NCBI GenBank assembly: GCA_965200825.1
Contig: OZ241385.1
Location: 3,038,001-3,102,000 of the forward strand
DNA: 64,000 nt
Direction: 5' to 3'
Origin: Bin80 sp026709335
Lineage (GTDB): Bacteria > Bacteroidota > Rhodothermia > Rhodothermales > Bin80
The position numbers and the translations under genes were made by a program. Below, piece by piece: positions 35,592 to 44,296 of this stretch (position 1 is the first letter of the stretch; each line of letters starts with the position of its first letter). A model generated the notes under the pieces. That model was not told the origin of the DNA and did no database searches. It was given only the letters and a program-made list of their open reading frames with translations.

Positions 35592-35728
35592 ATATTTAGG
35601 AACCCGTGAGAGAAATCGGGACTAAATCCCCTCTTGGCACAAGGCCAACAAGCCTACCAGATGACACGAACACAGCCTAGGGAAGCGCCAAGGATTTGCC
35701 CCGGCAGTTCAGAAAACGTTCTCGCAAA

Positions 35729-36403
35729 CTATTGATGCGGGGTTACCATTAGGTCACTTATGTGTACGTTGAGCGCATGGTTGATTCGAAGACCCACAGT
35801 TCCATCGATCATCATCTGGTCACGAGAGAAGCTGGCAACCTCGATGCCATTTATCGAAAAGGCGACCATATCTTCGAGTGCATCAATTCGTAAATGGTTT
35901 TTGACGGACCCTTCTGTTTCAGGCCCAAAGACATTGATTGACTGACTGGCTGTCCAATCCTGAATGATCGATGTTTCGGACCCCGTGCGGCGTTTGATTA
36001 AAAATTCTCCGGAGTTGCGAAGGAGAAAATAATCATATTTGATCTCATCATCTTCCAGCTTTTGGCCACCCAAAAACACACCATAGGCCTCTCGGCGTTC
36101 ACCTGGATCAAACAGATGGATAGTTGACTCCAGCGTATAGCCTCCACTTGCTACGAGATCAGGGTGGTAGAAAATTGCGGCAGGACCGGTGGTAATATGC
36201 CAGCCGGGAGTCATGTTGACAAAGAAAATGTCGACAGAATCTTGATCTGCACCAACAACTAACTCCGGATTTGGGCGGTCAAGACGTACCTTCCAGGATT
36301 CAGGAACCATTAGGTTCTCTCCATCTGGCTTGGCAGGATCCGGCTGAGCCAAAGCAATGAGTGGAAGAAAAAGAAGCAACGCTATGGATGAAACTTGTTT
36401 CAT
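35729..36403 (-). CDS. Secreted LamG/DUF1080-like beta-sandwich protein
   Basis: This 224-residue protein has a signal peptide (residues 1-19, ending ALAQ). The mature part looks like a concanavalin-type jelly-roll of the DUF1080/LamG kind: SGGYTLESTIHLFDPGERRE, YGVFLGGQ, YDYFLLRNSGEFLIKRRTGS, KNHLRIDALEDMVAFSINGI and DGTVGLRINHALNVHISDLM. Such domains bind or hydrolyse glycans, but no catalytic residues can be named. It stands between the LRR gene (same strand) and the divergent miaB. Confidence 0.7.
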   Translation of the reverse strand: MKQVSSIALLLFLPLIALAQPDPAKPDGENLMVPESWKVRLDRPNPELVVGADQDSVDIFFVNMTPGWHITTGPAAIFYHPDLVASGGYTLESTIHLFDPGERREAYGVFLGGQKLEDDEIKYDYFLLRNSGEFLIKRRTGSETSIIQDWTASQSINVFGPETEGSVKNHLRIDALEDMVAFSINGIEVASFSRDQMMIDGTVGLRINHALNVHISDLMVTPHQ

Positions 36404-36532
36404 TGGAATACAATTTGTGAAAGTAGTCGGATCGATAATTTACAACTTCCGAGACTATACAGCAAAAGTTTCGTAGAACAAATTCGGGTAGAAATGCGTT
36501 TTCCGCCATCTATGCAATCAGATTAAGCCCCC

Positions 36533-37921
36533 GTGCAGGAAAATCTCCCCATACTTGAAGATCTGGATACAGCTCGGTTACCTCACTCAGAATGTGAGGG
36601 CCGTTCGTCTGTATATCTGGAAACCTATGGATGTCAAATGAATGTGTCCGACTCCGAGATCGTAGCCTCTGTTCTGCGCACTGCCGGATTTGGATTGACA
36701 CATGACCCCCTTCAGGCAGATGTGATTCTGATCAATACATGTGCGATCCGAGAGAATGCTGAGCAGCGGGTTCGCAGACGCCTTGAGTTTTTTCGGGCCC
36801 GAAAACGAAAACACCAGCCTGATCTGAGGATTGGGGTCCTTGGTTGCATGGCCGAACGGCTTCGCCATAAACTTCTGGAACAAGAGCGCCTGGTGGATAT
36901 CGTTGTAGGGCCGGATGCGTATCGCGATCTTCCTCGACTGTTGCGCCACGTCGAAAAAACAGGCCAGAGTTCAGTCAATGTTGAATTATCACGTGAAGAA
37001 ACCTATGCAGATATTGCACCGGTGAGATATGATTCCAATGGAATCAGTGCATTTGTTTCCATCATGCGAGGATGTGACAATATGTGCGCCTTTTGTGTTG
37101 TTCCTTTCACACGGGGACGTGAGCGTAGTCGGAATGCTGGAACGATTGTTCGAGAGTGCCAAGATCTCTTTAACGCCGGATACCGAGAGGTAACACTACT
37201 TGGGCAGAACGTGAATTCGTACCGGGATGGCCCAGTAGATTTTGCAACGCTGGTTTATCGTGTCAGCTTACTCTCCTCTGAGCTCCGCATTCGTTATTCA
37301 ACCAGTCACCCAAAAGATTGCTCTGAAGCACTGTTGGAAGTCCATCGAGAACGTTCGAATGTGTGTAATTTCATTCATCTCCCCGTGCAACATGGAAACT
37401 CAGATGTTCTGGGGCGTATGCGTCGTGGTTACTCTTCTGATGAATACCGGGCTCTCATTGAACGTGCACGCCGGATCTGCCCTGGAATCTCCCTCTCAAC
37501 CGATATTATCACAGGATTCTGTGGTGAAACCGAAGCAGAGCATCAGGACACACTTTCGCTGATGGCAGACATTGAATATGATCATGCGTTTATGTTTATG
37601 TATTCGGAACGGCCTGATACTTATGCGGCTCGCAAGTATGATGACGATGTCCCGGAGCATACAAAAAAGCGCCGCCTGAATGAAATCATCAAACTTCAGA
37701 ACTCAATATCACTGAAAAAAAACAAAGAGGAGGTTGGATTTGTACGTACGGTGTTGGTGGAGGGCCCAAGTCGCCGCAGTGAAACTCAATTTTGTGGTCG
37801 CACGGATACCAATAAAATGGTTGTTTTCGATCGTGGTTCACTCCAGGCGGGGATGTATGCACAAGTACGGATCACCGGGTGTACCTCTGCGACACTCTTT
37901 GGTGATGTGGTAACTCTCTGA
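36533..37921 (+). CDS. miaB: tRNA-2-methylthio-N6-isopentenyladenosine synthase MiaB
   Basis: This 462-residue radical-SAM methylthiotransferase converts i6A37 to ms2i6A37 in tRNAs reading UNN codons. It has the N-terminal UPF0004 domain with its three cluster cysteines (YGCQMN, NTCAIRENAEQR, GCMAERL), the radical-SAM CxxxCxxC motif (RGCDNMCAFCVVPFTRGRER) and a C-terminal TRAM domain (VLVEGPSRRSETQFCGRTDT). GTG at 36533 is the start. It heads the miaB - sigma-54 activator - lptE run, an order also found in Bacteroidota. Confidence 0.96.
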   Translation: MQENLPILEDLDTARLPHSECEGRSSVYLETYGCQMNVSDSEIVASVLRTAGFGLTHDPLQADVILINTCAIRENAEQRVRRRLEFFRARKRKHQPDLRIGVLGCMAERLRHKLLEQERLVDIVVGPDAYRDLPRLLRHVEKTGQSSVNVELSREETYADIAPVRYDSNGISAFVSIMRGCDNMCAFCVVPFTRGRERSRNAGTIVRECQDLFNAGYREVTLLGQNVNSYRDGPVDFATLVYRVSLLSSELRIRYSTSHPKDCSEALLEVHRERSNVCNFIHLPVQHGNSDVLGRMRRGYSSDEYRALIERARRICPGISLSTDIITGFCGETEAEHQDTLSLMADIEYDHAFMFMYSERPDTYAARKYDDDVPEHTKKRRLNEIIKLQNSISLKKNKEEVGFVRTVLVEGPSRRSETQFCGRTDTNKMVVFDRGSLQAGMYAQVRITGCTSATLFGDVVTL

Positions 37922-37941
37922 GTCAAAAAATTCTCCGTCTC

Positions 37942-39189
37942 ATGGATCGTCAAACAGTTCAGGATCGGTTTGGAATCATCGGTGAGTCCAGTGGAATTCG
38001 CCATGTGATTGACCGAGTTCGCCTAGTTGCGGGCACTGACATCTCTGTGCTTATTGAAGGAGAGAGCGGAGTTGGCAAGGAACTGATTGCCCAAGCGATT
38101 CATGAACTCTCTCGTCGCAGGCATAAAGCTCTCAAGGTCATCAATACAGGGGCGATTCCTGAAGGCCTGATTGAATCCGAGCTCTTTGGTGCCGAAAAAG
38201 GTTCTTACACTGGTGCTACTGAACGCCGTCGAGGACTGTTTGAGGAAGCGGATGGAGGCACGATTTTTCTCGATGAGATCGGGGAAATGCCACAGTCTGC
38301 ACAAGTCAGGTTGTTGCGAGTCCTGGAGTCCGGTACTTTCAACCGGGTTGGCTCTACAATCATTCAACGAACTGATGCACGTGTTGTCGCTGCAACCAAC
38401 AAGAATTTGGGAAATGAGGTAGCAGATGGTCGTTTCAGAGAAGATCTGTATTACCGCCTGAGTACCGTGATTATTCACATCCCGCCGCTCCGTGAACGAA
38501 AAACGGATATTCGACCGATCTTTGATGCATTTCTGCATACATCCAGTCAGAAGTATCAATCGCCTCGCCGAACATTGACAGCGGAGGCATATGATCTGCT
38601 GGAATCTTACTCATGGCCTGGCAATGTCCGAGAGTTGCGCAATGTAGCAGATCAAGTGGTAGTCTTGCATCGTGGAGCCAGTGTAGATGCGAAAGACATT
38701 CGGCCTTTTTTGCGTGGTATCTCTGCAAATAATCCTTCCACATCCATCATGCGGATCGAGGGAGGACAAAAGACGACTCCAGAATCCTCTCATGAATTAG
38801 CGGTTGTTTACCGCGCATTATTGGAAATCCGCCAGGATATACAACATCTACGCAAAGATCTGGCTATGGTGTTACAGCAGATCCTGCCAGACACCAAGTC
38901 AATGGGGAGCTATCCGGATGAGCTGGAGATTGACAATGCGACCGCCGTACCTATGTTACCCGAGCCTAAGCCTGAAAAGAACCTGGATGAGGTAACCTTT
39001 GAGATTGATAACAAAATTGATAACAAAGAGGAAGAGCCTCTTCTCACACTGAAAGAGGCAGAACGGAGGCTGATCTTTGAAGCGATGAAACGCCACAATG
39101 GAAATCGCAAAGATTCTGCCGAAGCGTTGGGGATCAGCCCGAGAACATTATATCGTAAACTTAGGGAGTTGGATGAGGGTTCGGACTAA
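37942..39189 (+). CDS. Sigma-54-dependent transcriptional activator without receiver domain
   Basis: This 415-residue enhancer-binding protein starts directly with the AAA+ domain: Walker A GESGVGKE, Walker B GGTIFLDEIGEMP, arginine fingers near FREDLYYRLSTVIIHIPPLR, and a C-terminal Fis-type helix-turn-helix (NGNRKDSAEALGISPRTLYR). The sigma-54-contacting loop, usually GAFTGA, reads GSYTGA. The asparagine-cysteine motif before it is also altered (INTGAIPEGLIESELFG). There is no N-terminal sensory or receiver domain. It overlaps lptE by 17 nt. The Phe-to-Tyr change is tolerated in some activators of this family. Confidence 0.92.
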   Translation: MDRQTVQDRFGIIGESSGIRHVIDRVRLVAGTDISVLIEGESGVGKELIAQAIHELSRRRHKALKVINTGAIPEGLIESELFGAEKGSYTGATERRRGLFEEADGGTIFLDEIGEMPQSAQVRLLRVLESGTFNRVGSTIIQRTDARVVAATNKNLGNEVADGRFREDLYYRLSTVIIHIPPLRERKTDIRPIFDAFLHTSSQKYQSPRRTLTAEAYDLLESYSWPGNVRELRNVADQVVVLHRGASVDAKDIRPFLRGISANNPSTSIMRIEGGQKTTPESSHELAVVYRALLEIRQDIQHLRKDLAMVLQQILPDTKSMGSYPDELEIDNATAVPMLPEPKPEKNLDEVTFEIDNKIDNKEEEPLLTLKEAERRLIFEAMKRHNGNRKDSAEALGISPRTLYRKLRELDEGSD

Positions 39190-39679
39190 TCTTGTCCTGA
39201 TTGGATTGGCTCTTTCTTTGCAAAGCTGTTCATACTACAGTTTTACCGGAGTCAGTATCCCCCCTCACCTGCGTACGATCGCAATTCCACTTGCTGAAGA
39301 TGAAAGTATCGGTCCCCTGACGCTGCTGGATGAATCTCTGACCGAGTTAATGATTGACCGATTTGTCCGGCAAACCAGACTCTCTCTCATTGAGGATGAA
39401 GCAGAAGCAGATCTGCTTCTCACTGCCCAGATTATTCGGTATGGAAACGCCCCAACATCCGTGACCGGTCAAGAGCGGGCCCAGCTCAACCGTGTATCTA
39501 TCTCAATAACTGCCCAGTATATTAACCAAGTGGATGATGACACTATGGAACGGACGTTCAGCGGGTTTGATGATTATGATGCTTTGGAGGGTGGATTGGA
39601 AGCGGAAGAATTGGCCGCACTAGCTGCACTGGAAAACATTGCCGACGATTTGTTTACTGCGGCAACATCTAATTGGTAG
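39173..39679 (+). CDS. lptE: LptE-like lipopolysaccharide-assembly lipoprotein
   Basis: From the ATG at 39173 the product has 168 residues, with a lipoprotein signal (LALSLQSCSYYSFTG). The pattern SIPPHLRTIAIPL, then ELMIDRFVRQTRLSLIEDEA, then ADLLLTAQIIRYGNAPTSVT matches the LptE family of Bacteroidota, the outer-membrane partner of LptD in LPS insertion. The position after the sigma-54 activator is conserved in the phylum. The start lies inside the activator gene and the stop is 5 nt before the glycosyltransferase ATG. Confidence 0.85.
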   Translation: MRVRTNLVLIGLALSLQSCSYYSFTGVSIPPHLRTIAIPLAEDESIGPLTLLDESLTELMIDRFVRQTRLSLIEDEAEADLLLTAQIIRYGNAPTSVTGQERAQLNRVSISITAQYINQVDDDTMERTFSGFDDYDALEGGLEAEELAALAALENIADDLFTAATSNW

Positions 39680-39684
39680 AGGTC

Positions 39685-41115
39685 ATGCTGGCCTTTTTGT
39701 ACGCGGGCGCCATGACCCTGCTTGCTTTCTATGGTGCCAATTTTTTGTGGATGAGCATCATCATTGCTCGCAGTGAAAAGACAGGTTCAGGCGCCTTACC
39801 ACATGCAAAGGCGAGTCGTATCTGGCCGTATGTAACTGTTCAAATTCCTCTCTACAACGAGGCATCCATGGCCAGGCGTGTGATTGATGCTTGCGCAGCG
39901 ATCAAGTATCCGTCCAATCGACTGGAAGTACAGGTCCTGGATGATTCCAATGATGAAACAATTCGTATCACCCGGAAGGCGGTTGCCGATTGGAAAAAAC
40001 GTGGAGTCAACATATCCAGAATACATCGACCTCATCGTGAAGGATACAAGGCAGGTGCATTGGCATATGGGCTGGAATCGGCAAGTGGTGAACTGATTGC
40101 TGTATTTGATGCAGACTTTGTTCCTCCTGAAAATTTTCTGATTAATTTGGTACCACTCATGGAGGAATCAGATCTGGGAATGGTCCAGGTTCGATGGACT
40201 CACTTGAATGCCCAATCCTCGCTGCTGACTCAAATGCAGGCATGGTCTCTTGATACCCACTTTGCGGTGGAACATGTTGCACGCAATACCTCAGGGTGTT
40301 TTATCAATTTCAATGGAACTGCAGGTTTATGGAAACGAGCTTGTATTTTGGATGCGGGAGGCTGGCAGGACGATACATTGGCGGAGGATCTGGATTTGAG
40401 CTACAGAGCACAACTTCGGGGATGGAAATTTAGATATATCAATGAGTTGGAAGCACCGGCAGAATTACCTGAGACACTCGGTGCCCTTCGGATTCAGCAA
40501 ACACGATGGACCAAAGGAACCGCAGAAACCGCCCGCAAACTGCTTCGCCCGCTATGGAGAGCCTCAATTCCTTTGAAGACTAAAGTTCAGGGCACGGTTC
40601 ATCTTACTTCGCATATCGTCTATCCATGTCTTTTCCTTGCCGCTCTGCTTCATCCACTTCTTCTGTTCTTGGAGACAAGTGGATATGGTCCGGGCAAAGT
40701 GTATTTTGGTATCATGGGCCTCGGACTGGTCGGATTACTGGGATTTTTTCTTGCACAGATGTTTGCACAGCGCCAACTCTACCCGGATTGGTGGAACCGT
40801 ATCTGTTTTTTTCCGATATATATGGCAGCGTCGATGGGACTTGCACTCAATAATACAAAAGCTCTTTGGAGTGCTTGGCGAAAAACCCGCACGCCTTTTG
40901 AGCGAACTCCAAAGGCCAGCGGGCATACCTCTGTAAGAACATCCATGGGCATCGTAACACTTGAAATCATTATGGCTGTATATTCAGTGGTTGGACTCGC
41001 GTACCTTCTTTCGCAGGGGCTGTGGGCAGCTGTCGGATTTCAACTTATTTTTGCAATGTCATATATCTTAGTAGTACGATATAATATTCTCGAGTTTCGT
41101 TCACAAACAAGATGA
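39685..41115 (+). CDS. Membrane glycosyltransferase, family 2 (cellulose synthase/ceramide glucosyltransferase-like)
   Basis: The ATG at 39685 (476 residues) follows a TAGAGG ribosome-binding site. One N-terminal membrane helix precedes a GT-A domain with the processive-GT2 motifs VTVQIPLYNE, EVQVLDDSND, AVFDADFVP (D,D), TLAEDLDLSYR (ED) and IQQTRWTKG (QxxRW). Four or so C-terminal transmembrane helices follow. Such enzymes add sugars to lipids or polymerise beta-glucans at the inner membrane. Next to lptE, a role in envelope glycolipids is plausible. It overlaps the following gene by 4 nt. Confidence 0.9.
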   Translation: MLAFLYAGAMTLLAFYGANFLWMSIIIARSEKTGSGALPHAKASRIWPYVTVQIPLYNEASMARRVIDACAAIKYPSNRLEVQVLDDSNDETIRITRKAVADWKKRGVNISRIHRPHREGYKAGALAYGLESASGELIAVFDADFVPPENFLINLVPLMEESDLGMVQVRWTHLNAQSSLLTQMQAWSLDTHFAVEHVARNTSGCFINFNGTAGLWKRACILDAGGWQDDTLAEDLDLSYRAQLRGWKFRYINELEAPAELPETLGALRIQQTRWTKGTAETARKLLRPLWRASIPLKTKVQGTVHLTSHIVYPCLFLAALLHPLLLFLETSGYGPGKVYFGIMGLGLVGLLGFFLAQMFAQRQLYPDWWNRICFFPIYMAASMGLALNNTKALWSAWRKTRTPFERTPKASGHTSVRTSMGIVTLEIIMAVYSVVGLAYLLSQGLWAAVGFQLIFAMSYILVVRYNILEFRSQTR

Positions 41116-41702
41116 ATACCCTTACGCTTTTTGATGCACTGAAATTGATAGGAGATCATCGTGCACAGGAAATTCTGGAGCAATTGGAGGAACTGCACCT
41201 TCAATCCCCTGAGGATGTTCCAACTAATTATATCCTTGCCCATGCACTTGAAATGTGTGGGTTAAAGAGTCGTGCGGAGTCCGTCTGGAACAATGTAGCT
41301 CCCCTTCAGCCCGAGCAGCAAGCTCCGAAAAAGACCGAGCTATCGGATGAAGTGAACTCATTCATCCATACAAGCGGTATTCAGATTGAGTTAAACAGAA
41401 TTGTTGAAGGGGATAAACTCGATGAGATTCAACAGTTGATCCTTCAACTTGACGCTGCGGATCGAACCACATTTGATGAGGAGCTTTTAGCTGGTGATAC
41501 GTCTCTGGGAGAGTTCTCGGAAGAGTCCTATGATGATCCAATTACGGAGACATTCGCGCGTATTCTTGTCACCCAAAAAAAGTACTCGGAAGCATCCGAT
41601 GTCTATCGATCTTTGAGCGAACAAAATCCGGCCGAAAAGGAGCGCTTACTCGCCGAAGCGAAAAGATTAGAAGATCTTGCCAAACAGGAGGCAGATTCGT
41701 GA
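41112..41702 (+). CDS. TPR-like hypothetical protein
   Basis: This 196-residue cytoplasmic protein has no signal peptide. N- and C-terminal helical pairs resemble TPR units (THYILAHALEM-like segment at 38-70; FARILVTQKKYSEASDVYRS at about 148-168), joined by an acidic region. No named family is recognised. It is translationally coupled on both sides by 4-nt overlaps (glycosyltransferase and anmK). Confidence 0.75.
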   Translation: MNTLTLFDALKLIGDHRAQEILEQLEELHLQSPEDVPTNYILAHALEMCGLKSRAESVWNNVAPLQPEQQAPKKTELSDEVNSFIHTSGIQIELNRIVEGDKLDEIQQLILQLDAADRTTFDEELLAGDTSLGEFSEESYDDPITETFARILVTQKKYSEASDVYRSLSEQNPAEKERLLAEAKRLEDLAKQEADS

Positions 41703-42877
41703 TAGCTCCCAAAGACTGTCGCTGTGTTGCCGGTGTAATGAGTGGTACATCCCTTGACGGGGTAGATGTCGTCATTGCGAAGATAGAGGGGCATGGGAGA
41801 GATTTGCGAATCGCGAGCTGTTACGGAGACACATACCCCTTCCCCAGCGAATTATGCGACATTCTGAATGCAGCCGCTAATCAGGAAGAGATTGGTGTGG
41901 CTGCGTTAAGTCAATTGAATGTACGATTGGCTTACGAATACGCCCAGAAGGTTAGGCATACCATGAAAGCCAACGGCGACGAGGTTCGAGAACTTGATTT
42001 GGTGGGGTGCCATGGTCAAACTATTCGTCATCTTCCCGATAAAGTACTGGTCGCCGACGAGGAAATCAGTTCAACGCTGCAAATTGGCGATCCCGCTACA
42101 ATGGCCCAGCTTCTGGGGGTACCGGTGATTGGAGATTTTCGATTGGCCGATATGGCCTGTGGTGGCCAGGGAGCACCTCTGGTTCCGTATTTTGACTACG
42201 TAGTATTCACACACGATACTGAGAGTCGAGGCTGTCTGAATATTGGAGGCGTAGCAAATCTAACGATCCTGCCGCCAAATGCCCAGCCTGATCAGGTGTA
42301 TGGTTTTGATACAGGGCCAGGCAATATGATTATTGATGTTTTGTGTCGCCGCACTCTGGGAGTGCCGTATGATGAGGGAGGGCGCATTGCGAAATCCGGG
42401 ACCGTTCATGAATTTCTCTTGGCCGAATCATTACGGGATCCCTTTATTGTGTCCAGCCCACCCAAGTCGACGGGCCGTGAATATCTGAGTCATGCGTTCC
42501 TGCAACGATTCTTGGATCATTCAAAACAATTATCTCCCGAAGACTTGATTGCCACAGCTACTGCATTGACCGCTGCATCCGTGTGGCAATCCTATGAGTC
42601 ATTCATTCAACCACACCATTCTTTGGATCGTTTGATTGTATCCGGAGGCGGAGTGCACAATCAAACTCTATTGGAGATGCTGAGAGATTACTTTATGAAC
42701 AAGCTCTTCCCGGTACATATAGAGAGCTCAAATACCTACGGGATCGATGCAGACGGTAAAGAGGCCCTGTGCTTTGCAGTACTCGCTCATGAAACTGCAG
42801 ATGGAATTCCAACGAGTATCCCGTCCGTTACTGGTGCGACTCGCGCTGCGGTTCTGGGTAAGCTTTGTGTCCCATAG
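41699..42877 (+). CDS. anmK: Anhydro-N-acetylmuramic acid kinase
   Basis: This 392-residue enzyme phosphorylates and opens 1,6-anhydro-MurNAc to MurNAc-6-phosphate in cell-wall recycling. Hallmarks are the N-terminal ATP-binding loop GVMSGTSLDGVDVV, GCHGQTIRHLP, GDFRLADMACGGQGAPLVPY, NIGGVANLTIL and GFDTGPGNMIID. GTG at 41699 is the start, overlapping the previous stop by 4 nt. Length is normal for the family (about 370-390). Confidence 0.96.
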   Translation: MIAPKDCRCVAGVMSGTSLDGVDVVIAKIEGHGRDLRIASCYGDTYPFPSELCDILNAAANQEEIGVAALSQLNVRLAYEYAQKVRHTMKANGDEVRELDLVGCHGQTIRHLPDKVLVADEEISSTLQIGDPATMAQLLGVPVIGDFRLADMACGGQGAPLVPYFDYVVFTHDTESRGCLNIGGVANLTILPPNAQPDQVYGFDTGPGNMIIDVLCRRTLGVPYDEGGRIAKSGTVHEFLLAESLRDPFIVSSPPKSTGREYLSHAFLQRFLDHSKQLSPEDLIATATALTAASVWQSYESFIQPHHSLDRLIVSGGGVHNQTLLEMLRDYFMNKLFPVHIESSNTYGIDADGKEALCFAVLAHETADGIPTSIPSVTGATRAAVLGKLCVP

Positions 42878-43045
42878 ATTGTGTGGCTTAACAAACTGTA
42901 TCCGGAAGCTCCCATGTCAACGATCAAGTTTTATCTCTCATCCGAATAAAGTCTGATAGGATCATAGATACTCCTCTTATTCCCGGACCTCGAGGATCGT
43001 TTAATGATTCCAGATCATGTTCAATCTTTTTTGTGAAATACAGTG

Positions 43046-44044
43046 ATGTCTCTCGTTACGGAAACAGGAGAATTCAATCTCATTCACCGTCTTGCTTCAA
43101 TCAGTTCACCTTACACCAAGTCCCCGGTTATTGCAGGGATAGGAGACGATGCGGCGGTATTTCGTACATCCCCCGGGATGATACAGGTCGCTACCACGGA
43201 TGCCTTCATTGAGGGGTATCATTTTGACCTATCCTTTTATCAAATGGATCAGGTCGGGTATAAGGCAATGGTTGTAAATCTCAGTGATATCGCTGCCATG
43301 AATGCCTTGCCCATGCTGGCTACTGTGGCATTGGGTGTACCTGCGTCATATTCCATAGAAAGTCTGGAAGATCTTTATCGCGGTTTGGCAAAGGCAGCCT
43401 CCGAGAATGGAGTCCAGATCGTTGGAGGGGACACAACGAGCTCTCCTGTTCTAATGCTTTCCATTACTGTGATCGGTGAAGTCATTGAATCAAACATCGT
43501 ATATCGAGGTGGAGCAAGGCCTGGAGACAGTCTGTTTGTCAGCGGTAGTTTGGGGGAGGCTGCCATGGGCCTTGATCTTTTACGCAACGAGGTTGATCCA
43601 TCGCTGCTTGGGAACGCAGTATGGGAGAATCTCGTCCGCCGACATCTGACACCGGTCCCCCGGTTGGATCTTGTGAGAGCATGGGCCAGGGAGGGCATCC
43701 GTCCTTCGGCCCTGATTGACATTTCAGATGGATTAACCAGCGAAGTACATCACATTTGTTCAGCATCGGACTGCGGCGCAATTCTTTGGGAATCCAGTCT
43801 GCCTCTGCCGGTGGAGGTGCACACAGGTACGAAGGAGCCACGTAGCCCCACTGACTATGCCTTAAATGGGGGAGATGATTATGAGTTGTTGTTCACGGCT
43901 ATGCCTGATCTGCTTGAAGGCATGTCTTCAGATCTTTTCACGGAGATCGGACTGATCACCGAAAAGGATGTTCTGATCCAGCGAACAGATGGAACATGTG
44001 AGCCCCTTGTTGCTGGGGGACATGATCATTTCAGACCTGTCTGA
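43046..44044 (+). CDS. thiL: Thiamine-monophosphate kinase
   Basis: This 332-residue enzyme catalyses ATP-dependent phosphorylation of thiamine monophosphate to thiamine diphosphate. Motifs: GIGDDAAVF, TTDAFIEGYHFD, GYKAMVVNLSDIAAMNALP, QIVGGDTTSSP, ALIDISDGL and LNGGDDYELLFTA. A GTG directly before the ATG (43043) could also start it. It lies about 165 nt after anmK with no gene between. Confidence 0.95.
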   Translation: MSLVTETGEFNLIHRLASISSPYTKSPVIAGIGDDAAVFRTSPGMIQVATTDAFIEGYHFDLSFYQMDQVGYKAMVVNLSDIAAMNALPMLATVALGVPASYSIESLEDLYRGLAKAASENGVQIVGGDTTSSPVLMLSITVIGEVIESNIVYRGGARPGDSLFVSGSLGEAAMGLDLLRNEVDPSLLGNAVWENLVRRHLTPVPRLDLVRAWAREGIRPSALIDISDGLTSEVHHICSASDCGAILWESSLPLPVEVHTGTKEPRSPTDYALNGGDDYELLFTAMPDLLEGMSSDLFTEIGLITEKDVLIQRTDGTCEPLVAGGHDHFRPV

Positions 44045-44088
44045 AAAATGTCAGTTAATTGACAGTCATTGCCTTGGCGGCTTTAGCG

Positions 44089-44105
44089 TTAGGGTTCAAC
44101 AGCAC
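44089..44105 (+). repeat. Dispersed TTAGGGTTCAACA element
   Basis: TTAGGGTTCAACAGCAC matches the leader of the metzincin gene (12201-12217) at 16 of 17 positions. A shorter relative (TTTAGGGTTAAG on the minus strand, 9253-9264) precedes the coiled-coil gene at 8.8 kb. This copy follows thiL and has no start codon nearby, so a common promoter or leader role is uncertain. Confidence 0.35.
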
Positions 44106-44296
44106 TCAACTTTACTTCCCTAGTGATTCGGGGATGCACCTTTGCAAGTTCATTATTTCATTCGAGATGATTGTCTACGCTTGGATATTTTCTTGCAAGT
44201 GTAGGCAGGATTGGTGTGTTGATTAGTCTGTACAGGGCTGCGGACATGGTTGGGCTCGACAGGGAATGATTCATGTCTGAACAGCTGTTTGGGATC

